This document shows, piece after piece, positions 16,826-26,666 of a stretch of DNA of 64,000 nt. The position numbers were made by a program, and so were the translations under genes. The DNA comes from Streptomyces sp. HUAS ZL42 (GTDB taxonomy: Bacteria; Actinomycetota; Actinomycetes; Streptomycetales; Streptomycetaceae): the NCBI RefSeq assembly GCF_040782645.1, contig NZ_CP160403.1:7537001-7601000 (forward strand). Reading direction: 5' to 3'. How positions within the stretch are numbered: position 1 is the stretch's first letter; each line of letters starts with the position of its first letter. Under the pieces are notes generated by a model, which was given only the letters and a program-made list of their open reading frames with translations, did no database searches and was not told the origin of the DNA.

Positions 16826-17713
16826 TTACGTCACCGGAGTGAAATCCCTGGCTCCGATGAACGCCGGCCTGCGCACCGGTGCCGCGAAGGGCTCGACCGC
16901 CTGGTTCTCCACGCTGTTGAACACGATGAACACGTTGCTGCGCGGGAACGGTGTGATGTTGTCGCCGGAGCCGTGCATGCAGTTGCAGTCGAACCAGGTC
17001 GCCGAACCGGCCCGGCCCGTGAACAGCTTGATGCCGTACTGCGAGGCCATGGCGGTCAGCGCCTCGTCCGACGGGGTGCCGGCGTCCTGCATCTGCAGCG
17101 ACTGCTTGTAGTTGTCCTTCGGCGTGGCCCCCGCACAGCCGAGGAAGGTGCGGTGCGACCCCGGCATGATCATGAGGGCGCCGTTGGTGGCGTAGTTCTC
17201 GGTCAGCGCGATCGACACGGACACCGTTCGCATGTTGGGCAGGCCGTCCTCGGCGTGCCAGGTCTCGAAGTCCGAGTGCCAGTAGAAGCCGCTGGCGCCG
17301 AAGCCCGGCTTGACGTTGATCCGCGACTGGTGGACGTAGACGTCCGAGCCGAGGATCTGCCGGGCCCGCCCGACGACCCGCTCGTCGCGCACCAGCTCGG
17401 CGAAGACCCGGCTGATCCGGTGCACTTCGAAGACGGAGCGGATCTCCTTCGACTTCGGCTCGACGATCGACCGCTCGTCGGCACGGATCGCCGGGTCGGT
17501 GACGAGCCGCTCCAGCTCCCGCCGGTAGACGGCGACTTCCTCGTCGGTGATGAGCTGCTCGAGGGCGAGGAAGCCGTCGCGCTCGTACGACTGGAGGTCG
17601 ACGGCCGGGATGGGGCCGGGCGTGTCGGGAGCGCCCCACACGACCGGATCCTGACGCGGGACGGACACTTCGGTCGCGCCTCGGCTGGGGTAGAGATCAG
17701 TGGCTGTGGTCAT
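16826..17713 (-). CDS. ectD: Ectoine hydroxylase
   Basis: Fe(II)/2-oxoglutarate dioxygenase converting ectoine to 5-hydroxyectoine in the cytoplasm. 295 residues, the usual length. Iron ligands are visible: His146 and Asp148 in YWHSDFE and the distal His247 in CMHGSGDN. The EctD signature region around residues 141-160 (FYWHSDFETWHAEDG) is intact, as are FNSVEN and the 2-oxoglutarate-binding RSNVF. It is the last gene of ectABCD, starting six bases after ectC ends. A partial copy of its 3' end lies just downstream. The gene is also called thpD in Streptomyces. Confidence 0.97.
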   Translation of the reverse strand: MTTATDLYPSRGATEVSVPRQDPVVWGAPDTPGPIPAVDLQSYERDGFLALEQLITDEEVAVYRRELERLVTDPAIRADERSIVEPKSKEIRSVFEVHRISRVFAELVRDERVVGRARQILGSDVYVHQSRINVKPGFGASGFYWHSDFETWHAEDGLPNMRTVSVSIALTENYATNGALMIMPGSHRTFLGCAGATPKDNYKQSLQMQDAGTPSDEALTAMASQYGIKLFTGRAGSATWFDCNCMHGSGDNITPFPRSNVFIVFNSVENQAVEPFAAPVRRPAFIGARDFTPVT

Positions 17714-17719
17714 GATCCT

Positions 17720-18118
17720 TCACACCTCCTCGGTCAGCAGGGGGTAGACACCGTTCTCGTCGTGGTCCTCCCGGCCGGTCACGGGCGGGTTGAAGACACA
17801 GATGCAGCGGAAGTCCTCCTTGATCCGCAGCGTGTGCCTCTCGTGCCCGTCCAGGAGGTACATGGTGCCGGGCGTGATCGTGTACGACCGCCCGGTCTCG
17901 TTGTCGGTGAGCTCGGCCTCGCCCTCCACGCAGACGACGGCCTCGATGTGGTTCGCGTACCACATGGACGTCTCCGTACCCGCGTACAGAATCGTCTCGT
18001 GGAGGGAGAAACCGACCCTCTCCCTGGCGAGGACGATGCGTTTGCTCTCCCATGTGCCGGACGCCGCCTTCACGTGCCGGTCGGTGCCTTCGATGTCCTT
18101 GAACGAACGGACGATCAC
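17720..18118 (-). CDS. ectC: L-ectoine synthase
   Basis: Cupin enzyme closing N-gamma-acetyl-diaminobutyrate to ectoine. 132 residues, the usual size. The start is the GTG at 18118 ([16 protein letters not shown]), with AAGGAGGAAG upstream and a four-base overlap with the ectB stop. Cupin features include [20 protein letters not shown] (iron-binding region), [18 protein letters not shown] and [14 protein letters not shown]. It forms a translationally coupled operon with ectB. Confidence 0.97.
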   Translation of the reverse strand: MIVRSFKDIEGTDRHVKAASGTWESKRIVLARERVGFSLHETILYAGTETSMWYANHIEAVVCVEGEAELTDNETGRSYTITPGTMYLLDGHERHTLRIKEDFRCICVFNPPVTGREDHDENGVYPLLTEEV

Positions 18119-19410
18119 GGTGCTGTACTTCCTCCTTGCTGGACGGTCTCCCTGACGGCACGGGCGAGGACGCGCAGCCCCTCGTCCAGTTCGTCGGGCG
18201 TGATGGTGAGGGCGGGCAGCAGCTTGACGACCTCGCTCTCCGGGCCGGAGGTCTCGATGAGCAGCCCCAGCTCGAACGCGCGCCGCGCGACCTGCTCGGC
18301 CCGCGCCTTCTCGTGGAACTCCAGGCCCCACACCAGACCCCGGCCCCGGTACTCCTTGACGTCGGCGAGGTTCTCCTCGGTGATGGCGATGAGCCCCTGC
18401 TCGATCTGCTCGCCGCGGGCCCGGGTCTGTTTCTCCATCGCCGACCCGTCCGCCCAGTACGTCTCCAGGGCGGCGGTGGCTGTGACGAAGGCGGGGTTGT
18501 TGCCGCGGAACGTGCCGTTGTGCTCGCCGGGCTCCCAGACGTCCAGCTCCGGCTTGAACAGGCAGAGCGACATCGGAAGGCCGTACCCGCTGATGGACTT
18601 GGACACGGTGACGACGTCGGGCACGATCCCGGCCTCCTCGAAGGAGAAGAACGCGCCGGTGCGCCCGCAGCCCATCTGGATGTCGTCGACGATCAGCAGC
18701 ATGTCCTGGCGCTCGCACAGGCCGGCGAGGGCGCGCAGCCACTCCGGGCGCGCAACGTTGATGCCGCCCTCGCCCTGCACGGTCTCCACGATCACGGCGG
18801 CGGGTTTGTTGAGCCCGGACCCCTGGTCCTCGAGCAGACGCTCGAACCAGAGGAAGTCGGGGACCTTGCCGTCGAAGTAGTTGTCGAACGGCATCGGGGT
18901 GCCGTGCACGAGCGGGATGCCCGCCCCGGCCCGCTTGAAGGCGTTGCCGGTCACGGCCAGCGACCCGAGCGACATGCCGTGGAAGGCGTTGGTGAACGAC
19001 ACGATCGCCTCGCGCCCCTTCACCTTCCGTGCCAGCTTCAGCGCGGACTCCACGGCGTTGGTGCCGGTCGGCCCCGGGAACATGACCTTGTACGGCAGGT
19101 CGCGCGGCCGCAGCACCAGGTCCTGGAAGGTCTGCAGGAAGGTCCGCTTGGCGGCGGTGGACATGTCGAGCCCGTGGGTGACGCCGTCCCGCTCCAGGTA
19201 GTCGATCAACGCCCGTTTGAGCACGGGGTTGTTGTGGCCGTAGTTGAGTGATCCGGCACCGGCGAAGAAGTCCAGGTACGTGTGGCCGTCCTCGTCGTGC
19301 ATCCGGCTGCCCCGGGCACGGTCGAAGACGGTGGGCCAGCCGCGGCAGTAGCTGCGCACCTCGGACTCCAGGGTCTCGAAGACGCTGAGGTCGGGCTGGG
19401 TGATGGTCAC
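18115..19410 (-). CDS. ectB: Diaminobutyrate--2-oxoglutarate transaminase
   Basis: Class III PLP aminotransferase converting aspartate semialdehyde and glutamate to 2,4-diaminobutyrate, the first ectoine-specific step. 431 residues, full length. Motifs: [16 protein letters not shown] near the N-terminus, [17 protein letters not shown] (phosphate-binding), [12 protein letters not shown] (PLP-ring Asp) and the Schiff-base Lys in [11 protein letters not shown]. It lies between ectA (26-base gap) and ectC (overlap). The ectB-specific [17 protein letters not shown] start confirms the assignment over other ornithine-type transaminases. Confidence 0.97.
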   Translation of the reverse strand: MTITQPDLSVFETLESEVRSYCRGWPTVFDRARGSRMHDEDGHTYLDFFAGAGSLNYGHNNPVLKRALIDYLERDGVTHGLDMSTAAKRTFLQTFQDLVLRPRDLPYKVMFPGPTGTNAVESALKLARKVKGREAIVSFTNAFHGMSLGSLAVTGNAFKRAGAGIPLVHGTPMPFDNYFDGKVPDFLWFERLLEDQGSGLNKPAAVIVETVQGEGGINVARPEWLRALAGLCERQDMLLIVDDIQMGCGRTGAFFSFEEAGIVPDVVTVSKSISGYGLPMSLCLFKPELDVWEPGEHNGTFRGNNPAFVTATAALETYWADGSAMEKQTRARGEQIEQGLIAITEENLADVKEYRGRGLVWGLEFHEKARAEQVARRAFELGLLIETSGPESEVVKLLPALTITPDELDEGLRVLARAVRETVQQGGSTAP

Positions 19411-19436
19411 GGTGAATCGCTCCTCGGTGTGGGGGG

Positions 19437-19943
19437 TCAGAGGGAGAGGGGACCGATGCGGTACAGGACTTCGGGGTCGTGCGGACCGTCGGGGAACAGG
19501 CCCGTGTCGAACAGGACCTCCCGCTCGACGGTGGCGCCGTGGCGCGCGGCGTACGAGGTGAACAGCCGCTCGGAGGCGGTGTTGCCCGGTGTGATCGTGG
19601 TCTCGACGCAGTTCAGCCCGCGCTCGGCGCCGATCCGCGCGGTCAGCCCGTCGAGCAGGGCCGCGGCGAGCCCGTGCCCCCGGTAGGCCGCGTCGACCGC
19701 GACCTGCCAGACGAGCAGGGTGCGCGGACGCTCCGGCCGCACATACCCGGTGACGAACCCGACCGGCTCCCCGTCCTCTCTGCGCGCCACCGCCGAGGTG
19801 CCGGCGAAGTCACGGCACCACAGCAGGTAGCTGTACGAGGAGTTCAGGTCGAGGGTTACGGAGTCCTTGGCGATACGCCAGAGCGCAGTTCCGTCCGCCA
19901 CCGACGGGCGGTCGATGAGCAGGTCTGCTTGTGCGGCAGTCAT
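19437..19943 (-). CDS. ectA: Diaminobutyrate acetyltransferase
   Basis: GNAT enzyme acetylating 2,4-diaminobutyrate at the gamma-nitrogen. 168 residues from the ATG at 19943. EctA hallmarks: [36 protein letters not shown], the acetyl-CoA loop [16 protein letters not shown] and [19 protein letters not shown]. No Shine-Dalgarno sequence precedes the ATG. Instead, a perfect AT-rich inverted repeat lies six bases upstream, so translation may be leaderless or depend on that element. First gene of the ectABCD operon. Confidence 0.95.
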   Translation of the reverse strand: MTAAQADLLIDRPSVADGTALWRIAKDSVTLDLNSSYSYLLWCRDFAGTSAVARREDGEPVGFVTGYVRPERPRTLLVWQVAVDAAYRGHGLAAALLDGLTARIGAERGLNCVETTITPGNTASERLFTSYAARHGATVEREVLFDTGLFPDGPHDPEVLYRIGPLSL

Positions 19944-19948
19944 GCGAA

Positions 19949-19972
19949 TTGAATTTAGCGAGGGAAATTCAA
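19949..19972. promoter_or_regulatory. Perfect 8-8-8 inverted repeat at the ectABCD promoter
   Basis: TTGAATTT and AAATTCAA flank an eight-base spacer as perfect inverted copies. The element ends five bases before the ectA ATG. It is strikingly AT-rich for this genome and sits where a repressor would block transcription start or ribosome entry. An operator for osmotic or thermal control of ectoine synthesis is the natural reading, though the regulator is not identified. Confidence 0.6.
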
Positions 19973-20471
19973 AATTGCATGGCCGGTCGGGGTTATGTCG
20001 CGGCTGTTCCTGTGTTATCACGCGGGCGCGTGCCGGTGTGCGAGAAGGCGACGAAATGCGGCATTTTATCCCGCTGATAAGCCGCATAACGGTCACCTTG
20101 TGGAACGCGTCACAGGGGCGTAACCCTCACGAGACCCACTCGAATTATGCCTGCCATTGTTCGCAGAATCTTTGCGTTTAGGTCGATGGAAAGCGGGCAG
20201 AAGAACGCGGGAAGCTACCCTTGAAAGGGAGGGTGAAATAATAGAGCAATTACCTGGAATTCAGACTCGGTCCCCGTCGGTCCAGTGCTCCTTCCAGTCC
20301 GGCACCGAGAGGTGCGGCCGGAGGAAGGGCACCGCCAGGCCGGTCGCCCCTTGGATCCCTCCCACTCCCAACTTCTTAGGTCCGGCGGCCCTGCAACCAT
20401 GGGTTTATTTTGAGGATCTCAAACTTCTCCTTATAATCGGAACCCACAGTTCCCGCATAGGAGGCTCCCCC
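19973..20471. other. Non-coding divergent spacer between ectA and the amino acid ABC operon
   Basis: About 500 bases without a convincing gene on either strand. The part near ectA is relatively AT-rich and contains a compound hairpin at 20056-20087. The part near 20,440 holds an AT-rich stretch just before the AGGAGG of the ABC operon and probably carries that promoter. An open frame beginning at 20157 continues into the lipoprotein gene but lacks a ribosome site and coding character before 20472. Confidence 0.6.
20056..20087. promoter_or_regulatory. Compound hairpin in the ectA upstream spacer
   Basis: ATGCGGC (20056-20062) pairs with GCCGCAT (20081-20087). Inside it TTATC (20066-20070) pairs with GATAA (20076-20080), leaving a five-base loop and a small bulge. 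It could be a cis-acting RNA hairpin or a nested operator. No T run follows on the plus strand. Confidence 0.4.
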
Positions 20472-21323
20472 GTGAAGACGATCCTCGGGCGCCGGGCCCG
20501 CATCCTGGCCGCCACCACCGCGACGGCCGGGCTGGTGCTCGTGGCCGGCTGCTCCTCGGACGACAACGGGGGCAGCGGCACGAAGACCGCCGCCGGTGGC
20601 GTCGAACTCGTCAAGGCCGGGCAGCTCACCACCTGTACGCACCTGCCGTACCCGCCCTTCCAGTCGGAGATCGACGGCAAGGTGCAGGGCTTCGACGTCT
20701 CCCTCATCGACCTGGTCGCCGAGAACCTGGGCGTGAGGCAGGAGATCCTCGACACACCGTTCGAGAACTTCAAGACCGGCGCGTTCCTCAACTCCGGGCA
20801 GTGCGACCTCGGCGCGGCCGGCATGACCATCACCGAGGAGCGCAAGAAGAACGTCGACTTCTCGGACCCGTACTTCGACGCCACCCAGGCCGTCCTGGTC
20901 GACAAGGACAGCGGCATCAACTCCCTTGCCGACGTGAAGTCCAAGGGTGCGAAGCTCGGCGCCCAGGCGCAGACCACCGGCGAGGACTACGCCAAGAGCA
21001 AGGGCTTCGACCCGGTCTCCTTCGAGTCGTCCGACGCCGTCCTCAACGGCCTGCGCTCCGGCCAGGTCAAGGCCGTCATCATCGACTACCCGGTCGTCCA
21101 GGGCTGGCTGAAGGACAAGGCCAACGCGGACGCCTTCCAGGTCGCCGACAACCTCAACACCGGTGAGCAGTACGGCTTCACGGTGAAGAAGGGCAACACC
21201 AAGCTGCTCGCGGCGATCAACAAGGCGCTCGCCGACGCGAAGGCCGACGGCACGTACAAGAAGCTGTACGAGCAGTGGATCGGCCCGTACGACGAGTCCG
21301 CGGCCTCCCCTTCGGCGTCATGA
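20472..21323 (+). CDS. Amino acid ABC transporter substrate-binding lipoprotein
   Basis: Extracellular lipid-anchored binding protein (solute-binding family 3) that would capture a polar amino acid or related compound. 283 residues from the GTG at 20472, chosen for AGGAGG seven bases upstream and the signal peptide that follows. A lipobox LVAGC anchors the protein at residue ~27. Fold motifs include LPYPPFQSEIDGKVQGFDVSL (in parts: PYPPFQ, GFDVSLIDLVAENLG), GQCDLGAAGMTITEERKKNVDFSDPYF and the late YEQWIG. First gene of a three-gene importer with ATGA overlaps. Ligand unknown. Confidence 0.93.
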   Translation: MKTILGRRARILAATTATAGLVLVAGCSSDDNGGSGTKTAAGGVELVKAGQLTTCTHLPYPPFQSEIDGKVQGFDVSLIDLVAENLGVRQEILDTPFENFKTGAFLNSGQCDLGAAGMTITEERKKNVDFSDPYFDATQAVLVDKDSGINSLADVKSKGAKLGAQAQTTGEDYAKSKGFDPVSFESSDAVLNGLRSGQVKAVIIDYPVVQGWLKDKANADAFQVADNLNTGEQYGFTVKKGNTKLLAAINKALADAKADGTYKKLYEQWIGPYDESAASPSAS

Positions 21324-22149
21324 CCTCCACGGACGTACAACTCGGCCCGAGGAAAAAGGGACTGACCCGGCGCCAGAGGCGCAGCCTCTCTCGCGGCATC
21401 CAGTACCTCGTCTTCGTCGCGGCCGTGATCGCCTTCGCGGTCGCGGCGGACTGGGGGCGGCTGCGCAACCAGTTCGCGCAGAAGGACATCGCGGACCAGA
21501 TGTTCCCCGACGTCATCACGCTCGCACTGAAGAACACCGTGCTCTACACGGTGTCCGGCTTCGCGGTCGGGCTGGCCCTCGGCATGGTCATCGCGCTGAT
21601 GCGACTGTCGTCCGTGGGCCCGTACCGCTGGCTCGCCGGGGTCTACATCGAGATCTTCCGCGGCCTGCCCGCCCTGCTGATCTTCATCTTCATCGGTGTC
21701 GCCGTGCCCCTCGCCTTCCCCGGCACGGAGATTCCCGGCGGCACCTACGGCAAGGTCGCCCTCGCGCTCGGCCTGGTGGCGGCCGCGTACATGGCGGAGA
21801 CGATCCGCGCGGGCATCCAGGCGGTGCCCAAGGGCCAGATGGAGGCCGCCCGCTCTCTGGGGTTCTCACCGGCCCGGGCGATGATCTCGATCATCATCCC
21901 GCAGGCGTTCAGGATCATCCTCCCGCCGCTCACCAACGAACTGGTCCTGCTCTTCAAGGACTCCTCCCTCGTGCTGTTCCTCGGCGTCACCCTCGAGGAG
22001 CGCGAACTGTCGAAGTACGGGCGTGACCTGGCCAGCCAGACCGCCAACTCCACGCCGATCCTGGTCGCCGGCCTGTGCTACCTGCTGGTCACTATCCCGC
22101 TCGGCTTCGTCGTACGCCGTATGGAGGCGAAGGCCCAGGAGGCCGTGCA

Positions 22150-22153
<4 letters not shown>
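21320..22153 (+). CDS. Amino acid ABC transporter permease
   Basis: Membrane subunit of the polar amino acid importer, 277 residues. The ATG overlaps the stop of the binding-protein gene by four bases. A basic cytoplasmic N-terminus precedes five to six transmembrane helices. The inner-membrane coupling motif that docks the ATPase is visible as [43 protein letters not shown] is the usual first core helix of the HisM-type permease family. It probably works as a homodimer because only one permease gene is present. Confidence 0.93.
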
Positions 22154-22953
<800 letters not shown>

Positions 22954-22963
22954 GGTGCAGTAC

Positions 22964-24061
22964 ATGAGCGATCAGGCGGTGCTGCACATGAAGGGCCGGG
23001 TCCTCGTCGGCCCGGACGAGGACCAGGTCCGCGACGAGCTGTGGGTGGTCGACGGCCGGATCTCCTACGACCGCCCCGTCGGCGCCCGTGACATCCGCAC
23101 CGTCGAGGGCTGGGCGCTGCCCGGCCTGGTCGACGCCCACTGTCATGTCGGCCTCGGCCCGCACGGTCCGGTCGACGAGGACGTGGCGGAGAAGCAGGCC
23201 CTGACCGACAGGGACGCCGGCACCCTCCTCATCCGGGATGCGGGCTCGCCCTCCGACACCCGCTGGATCGACGACCGCGAGGACCTCCCGAAGATCATCC
23301 GGGCAGGCCGCCACATCGCCCGGACCCGCCGCTACATGCGGGGCTACGCGCACGAGATCGAGCCGGACGACCTGGTCGCGTATGTCGCCCGGGAGGCCCG
23401 GCGCGGTGACGGCTGGGTGAAGCTGGTCGGCGACTGGATCGACCGTGAGCTGGGCGACCTGTCGGCCTGCTGGCCGCGGGAGGCGACGCAGGCGGCGATC
23501 GCGGAGGCGCACCGGCTGGGCGCGCGCGTGACGGCGCACTGCTTCGCGGAGGAGTCGTTGCAGGACCTGGTGGAATCGGGCATCGACTGCATCGAACACG
23601 CGACGGGACTGACGCAGGAGCTGATCCCGCTCTTCGCCTCGCGCGGAGTCGCCATCGTCCCGACGCTGGTCAACATCGCCACCTTCCCGCAGCTCGCGGC
23701 CGGCGGTGAGACCCGGTTCCCGCGCTGGGCGGACCACATGCGACGGCTGCACGACCGCCGCTACGACACGGTCCGTGCCGCCTACGACGCCGGCGTGCCG
23801 GTGTACGTCGGTACGGACGCGGGGGGTCACCTGGCGCATGGTCTGGTCGCCGGAGAGGTGGCCGAACTGGTGCGGGCGGGCATCCCACGCGTCGAGGCCC
23901 TCGCGGCGACCACCTGGGCGGCCCGCAGCTGGCTCGGCCGACCGGGACTGGAGGAGGGCGCGGCCGCGGACCTGGTCGTCTACGAGACCGACCCGCGTGC
24001 GGACGTACGGGTGCTGGCAGCACCGCGACGGGTGGTCCTCAACGGACGGATCGTCGGCTAG
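22964..24061 (+). CDS. Amidohydrolase-family protein
   Basis: 365 residues, metal-dependent hydrolase of the amidohydrolase superfamily. The beta-strand 1 motif DAHCHVGLG supplies HxH metal ligands; later ligands are likely the His in VTAHCF, the His in CIEHATGL and the Asp in VGTDAGG. It follows the ABC importer by ten bases and is probably in the same operon, which suggests it hydrolyses the imported compound (an amide, cyclic amide or deaminated derivative). The true substrate is not evident. No signal peptide. Confidence 0.87.
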   Translation: MSDQAVLHMKGRVLVGPDEDQVRDELWVVDGRISYDRPVGARDIRTVEGWALPGLVDAHCHVGLGPHGPVDEDVAEKQALTDRDAGTLLIRDAGSPSDTRWIDDREDLPKIIRAGRHIARTRRYMRGYAHEIEPDDLVAYVAREARRGDGWVKLVGDWIDRELGDLSACWPREATQAAIAEAHRLGARVTAHCFAEESLQDLVESGIDCIEHATGLTQELIPLFASRGVAIVPTLVNIATFPQLAAGGETRFPRWADHMRRLHDRRYDTVRAAYDAGVPVYVGTDAGGHLAHGLVAGEVAELVRAGIPRVEALAATTWAARSWLGRPGLEEGAAADLVVYETDPRADVRVLAAPRRVVLNGRIVG

Positions 24062-24097
24062 CCGACGGCCAGCCGTCCCATCCCGGGGCGCTGCCCC
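24058..24097. terminator. Short hairpins between the convergent amidohydrolase and cobC genes
   Basis: Two small inverted repeats lie between the converging stops: GGCT/AGCC arms at 24058-24074 and a GGGGC-GCT-GCCCC hairpin at 24085-24097. They could act as a bidirectional terminator. No T run follows, so efficiency is uncertain. Confidence 0.4.
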
Positions 24098-24098
24098 T

Positions 24099-25160
24099 TC
24101 AGCGATGCGCCGACGAAAGCGCCCGGGCCAGCGCCGGCAGGAACCCGTTCACCGTCCCCCGGTCCCGCACCGCCAGCCGCAGCCACTCCTCGTCCAGCCC
24201 GGGAAACGTGTCCCCGCGCCGGACCGCGAACCCGAGTTCACGCAGATGCCGCCGCACCGCCGCGGCCCGCGGCAGGCGTACGAGGACGAACGGGCCCTCC
24301 GCGGGCCCGGCGACCCGCACCCCGGCTTCCGCGAACTCCGCCAGTCCCGCGACGAGATGCGCCCGGTCCGCGGCGACGCGGTGCGCCGCGTGCGCCGCCT
24401 CCGCGAGCGCGCGCGGTGACACACATGCCTCCGCCGCCGCCAGCGCCGGCGTGGACACCGGCCACAGCGGCTGCGCCCGCTCCAGCTCCGCGATCGTCCC
24501 GGGGTCGGCGAGGACGTAGCCGATCCGCAGCCCGGCCAGGCCCCACGTCTTCGTCAGGCTGCGCAGGACGACCAGCCCGGGCACGTCCGTACGCCCCGCC
24601 AGCGCCTCCCGCTCGCCCGGCACCGCGTCCATGAACGCCTCGTCGACCACCAACGTCCGCCCGATCCGGGCGAGTCGGGCGATGGTCTTTGCCGGGTGCA
24701 GCACCGACGTCGGGTTCGTCGGGTTGCCGATCACCACCAGGTCGGCCTCCTCGGGGACGACCGCCGGGTCGAGACGGAAGCCGTCCGCCTCCCGCAGCAG
24801 CACCCGGTCCACGCTGTGCCCGGCGGCCCGCAGCGCCGCCTCCGGCTCCGTGAACTGCGGATGCACGACCACCGGCCGGCGGACCTTCAGGGCGCGGGCG
24901 AGCAGCACGAACGCCTCCGCCGCGCCCGCCGTCAGCAGCACCCGCTCCGGCGGCAGCCCGTGCCGCGCCGCCACCGCCGCCCGCGCGGTCCGCCCGTCCG
25001 GGTAGGCCGCGAGCCCGCCGAGGGAGGCGGCGATGTGCTCGCGCAGCCACGCCGGGGGAGTGTCGGCGCGGACGTTCACGGCCAGGTCGACCAGTGTTGC
25101 CCCGTCGTCGCGCACCTCGGAGTCCCCGTGGTGGCGCAGGTCGTGCCCGTCAGTGTGCAT
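24099..25160 (-). CDS. cobC: Threonine-phosphate decarboxylase-like aminotransferase (CobC)
   Basis: PLP-dependent class I/II aminotransferase-fold enzyme of the Rv2231c/CobC type. It would make (R)-1-amino-2-propanol phosphate, the linker in the cobalamin nucleotide loop. 353 residues from the ATG at 25160, which overlaps the cbiX stop by 11 bases; an upstream ATG at 25196 is possible. Motifs: VDLAVNVRADTPP, LTAGAAEAFVLLARAL, VIGNPTNPTSVLHP, VVDEAFMD and the lysine in LRSLTKTWGLAGLRIGY. Last gene of the cobM operon, consistent with a cobalamin role. Histidinol-phosphate aminotransferase is the main alternative on sequence alone. Confidence 0.82.
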   Translation of the reverse strand: MHTDGHDLRHHGDSEVRDDGATLVDLAVNVRADTPPAWLREHIAASLGGLAAYPDGRTARAAVAARHGLPPERVLLTAGAAEAFVLLARALKVRRPVVVHPQFTEPEAALRAAGHSVDRVLLREADGFRLDPAVVPEEADLVVIGNPTNPTSVLHPAKTIARLARIGRTLVVDEAFMDAVPGEREALAGRTDVPGLVVLRSLTKTWGLAGLRIGYVLADPGTIAELERAQPLWPVSTPALAAAEACVSPRALAEAAHAAHRVAADRAHLVAGLAEFAEAGVRVAGPAEGPFVLVRLPRAAAVRRHLRELGFAVRRGDTFPGLDEEWLRLAVRDRGTVNGFLPALARALSSAHR

Positions 25161-26082
25161 GGGAATGCGCGTGCCCTCCGTGGTGATGGCCGTCATGGTG
25201 ATGATGTCCGTCGTCGTCCGGGTGGAAGTGCGGCTGCTGCGGCAGGCCCACCTTGTCCTCGAACCCCGGCAGCGCGATCCGGTACACGCACGAGTCGCAG
25301 TTCATCCGCAGATCGCCCTTCACCGCCTCCTCGTACCGCTCCATCACCAGATCGAGCAGCTCCGGCTCGGGCCCGATGACGTCCGCCGAGCGCACCTCGA
25401 CCTCCGGATGCGCGTCCGCCCAGCCCTCCGTCTGCTGCCGCACCCGGTCCGGCAGGATGCCCGTGAAGAGGAAGTAGGGCAGGACGACGATCCGACGCGC
25501 CCCCAGCCTCACGCACCGGTCCAAACCGCTCGGCACGTCCGGCGCCGCCAGCGACACGAACGCCGTCTCCACGCCGGCGTAACCGCGTCCCTCCCACAGC
25601 AGCCGCGCCGCCTTGTACACCTCGGCGTTGGCGTCGGGATCGGTGGACCCGCGGCCGACCAGCAGCACGGTCACGTCCGCCCGGTCCCGCGGAGTGCGGG
25701 CCGTCCCGCCCAGCGCCTCGTCCAGCCGCCTCTCCAGCACGGACAGCAGCGAGGGATGCGGGCCCAGGGGGCGCCCGTACGTGTACGAGATCCCGGGGTG
25801 CCGTTCCTTCTCGCGGGCCAGCGCCGCCGGGATGTCCCCCTTGGCGTGCCCGGCGGACACCAGCATCAGCGGAACGGCGGCGAAGCGCCGTACACCCCGT
25901 TCGACCAGCTCCGTCACCGCCTCGGCAAGGGGCGGCGGGGACAGCTCGATGAAACCGCCCGCGACGGGCAGTTCGGGGTGGCGGCGCCCCAACTCCCGGA
26001 CGAAGTCGCGGAACGCCTCGGCTCCGGCATCGTCGCGGGTGCCATGGCCGGCGATGAGCAGGGCGGGCGGCGGGGTGGTCAC
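25150..26082 (-). CDS. cbiX: Sirohydrochlorin chelatase family protein (CbiX-type) with His-rich tail
   Basis: 310 residues from the GTG at 26082 (GAGGAG upstream). Two CbiX halves are visible. The first has LIAGHGTRDDAGAEAFRDFV with the metal-binding His and VPLMLVSAGHAKGDIP with the second His; the second has LLVGRGSTDPDAN and VLPYFLFTGILPDRV. These proteins insert cobalt or other metal into sirohydrochlorin. A C-terminal tail of about 25 residues is mostly His and Asp and could store or deliver metal. A MNCDSCVYR motif before the tail adds two cysteines. It overlaps cobH upstream and cobC downstream. In an otherwise late-insertion (CobN) pathway its exact role is open. Confidence 0.88.
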   Translation of the reverse strand: MTTPPPALLIAGHGTRDDAGAEAFRDFVRELGRRHPELPVAGGFIELSPPPLAEAVTELVERGVRRFAAVPLMLVSAGHAKGDIPAALAREKERHPGISYTYGRPLGPHPSLLSVLERRLDEALGGTARTPRDRADVTVLLVGRGSTDPDANAEVYKAARLLWEGRGYAGVETAFVSLAAPDVPSGLDRCVRLGARRIVVLPYFLFTGILPDRVRQQTEGWADAHPEVEVRSADVIGPEPELLDLVMERYEEAVKGDLRMNCDSCVYRIALPGFEDKVGLPQQPHFHPDDDGHHHHDGHHHGGHAHSHAH

Positions 26083-26666
26083 GGGTTCTCCTCGGCAGAA
26101 ATCGGGTGGTACAGCAGGGCGTTGAGCGCGGCCGCGGCGACCGCCGAACCGCCCTTCTCGGACACGTTGCTCACGGCGGGCAGCCCGCTCTCGCGCAACG
26201 CGGCCTTGGACTCGGCCGCGCCGACGAAACCGACGGGCAGGCCGATGACGAGCGCGGGGGAGGCGTCCAGCGTCAGCAGCTCCTCCAGGGCGGTCGGCGC
26301 ACAGCCGATCACCCACAGCGCGCCGGGCCCGACCTGCTCGTACGCCAGCCGGATCGCATGCGCCGAACGCGTCAGCCCCGGCCCGGACCGGGCGTCCTTC
26401 AGCCGGCACACGGTGGCCCGCCGGGTGATCCCGGCCGCGACCATCTCCACGTCGACGACGACGGGCGCCCCGCCGTGCAGGGCGGCGTGCGCCTTCTCCA
26501 ACTCCGCCTCGTCCATGACGAGATCGCCGGCGTAGTCGAGGTCGGCGGCGGAGTGGATGACCCGCTCCACCACCGCGCGGGTCAGCGGCGGGAAGTGCGA
26601 GGTGTCCAGACGGGCGCGCAGCCGCCGGAAGGACTCCTGCTCGATGGGGTGGACCACACGGTTCAT
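26079..26666 (-). CDS. cobH: Precorrin-8X methylmutase
   Basis: Moves the C-11 methyl to C-12, turning precorrin-8X into hydrogenobyrinate. 195 residues. Motifs: IEQESFRRLRARLDTSHFP near the start with the conserved active-site region, VIHSAADLDYAGDL containing the catalytic His, VVVDVEMVAAGITRR and VIGLPVGFVGAAESKAAL. Overlaps both neighbours by four bases within the cobM operon. Confidence 0.95.
   Translation of the reverse strand: MNRVVHPIEQESFRRLRARLDTSHFPPLTRAVVERVIHSAADLDYAGDLVMDEAELEKAHAALHGGAPVVVDVEMVAAGITRRATVCRLKDARSGPGLTRSAHAIRLAYEQVGPGALWVIGCAPTALEELLTLDASPALVIGLPVGFVGAAESKAALRESGLPAVSNVSEKGGSAVAAAALNALLYHPISAEENP

Noticed and set aside
20157..20471. Possible long N-terminal extension of the binding lipoprotein
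   Set aside because: The frame is open but lacks a ribosome site and coding character. The signal peptide with lipobox begins right after the GTG at 20472, which has a strong AGGAGG.
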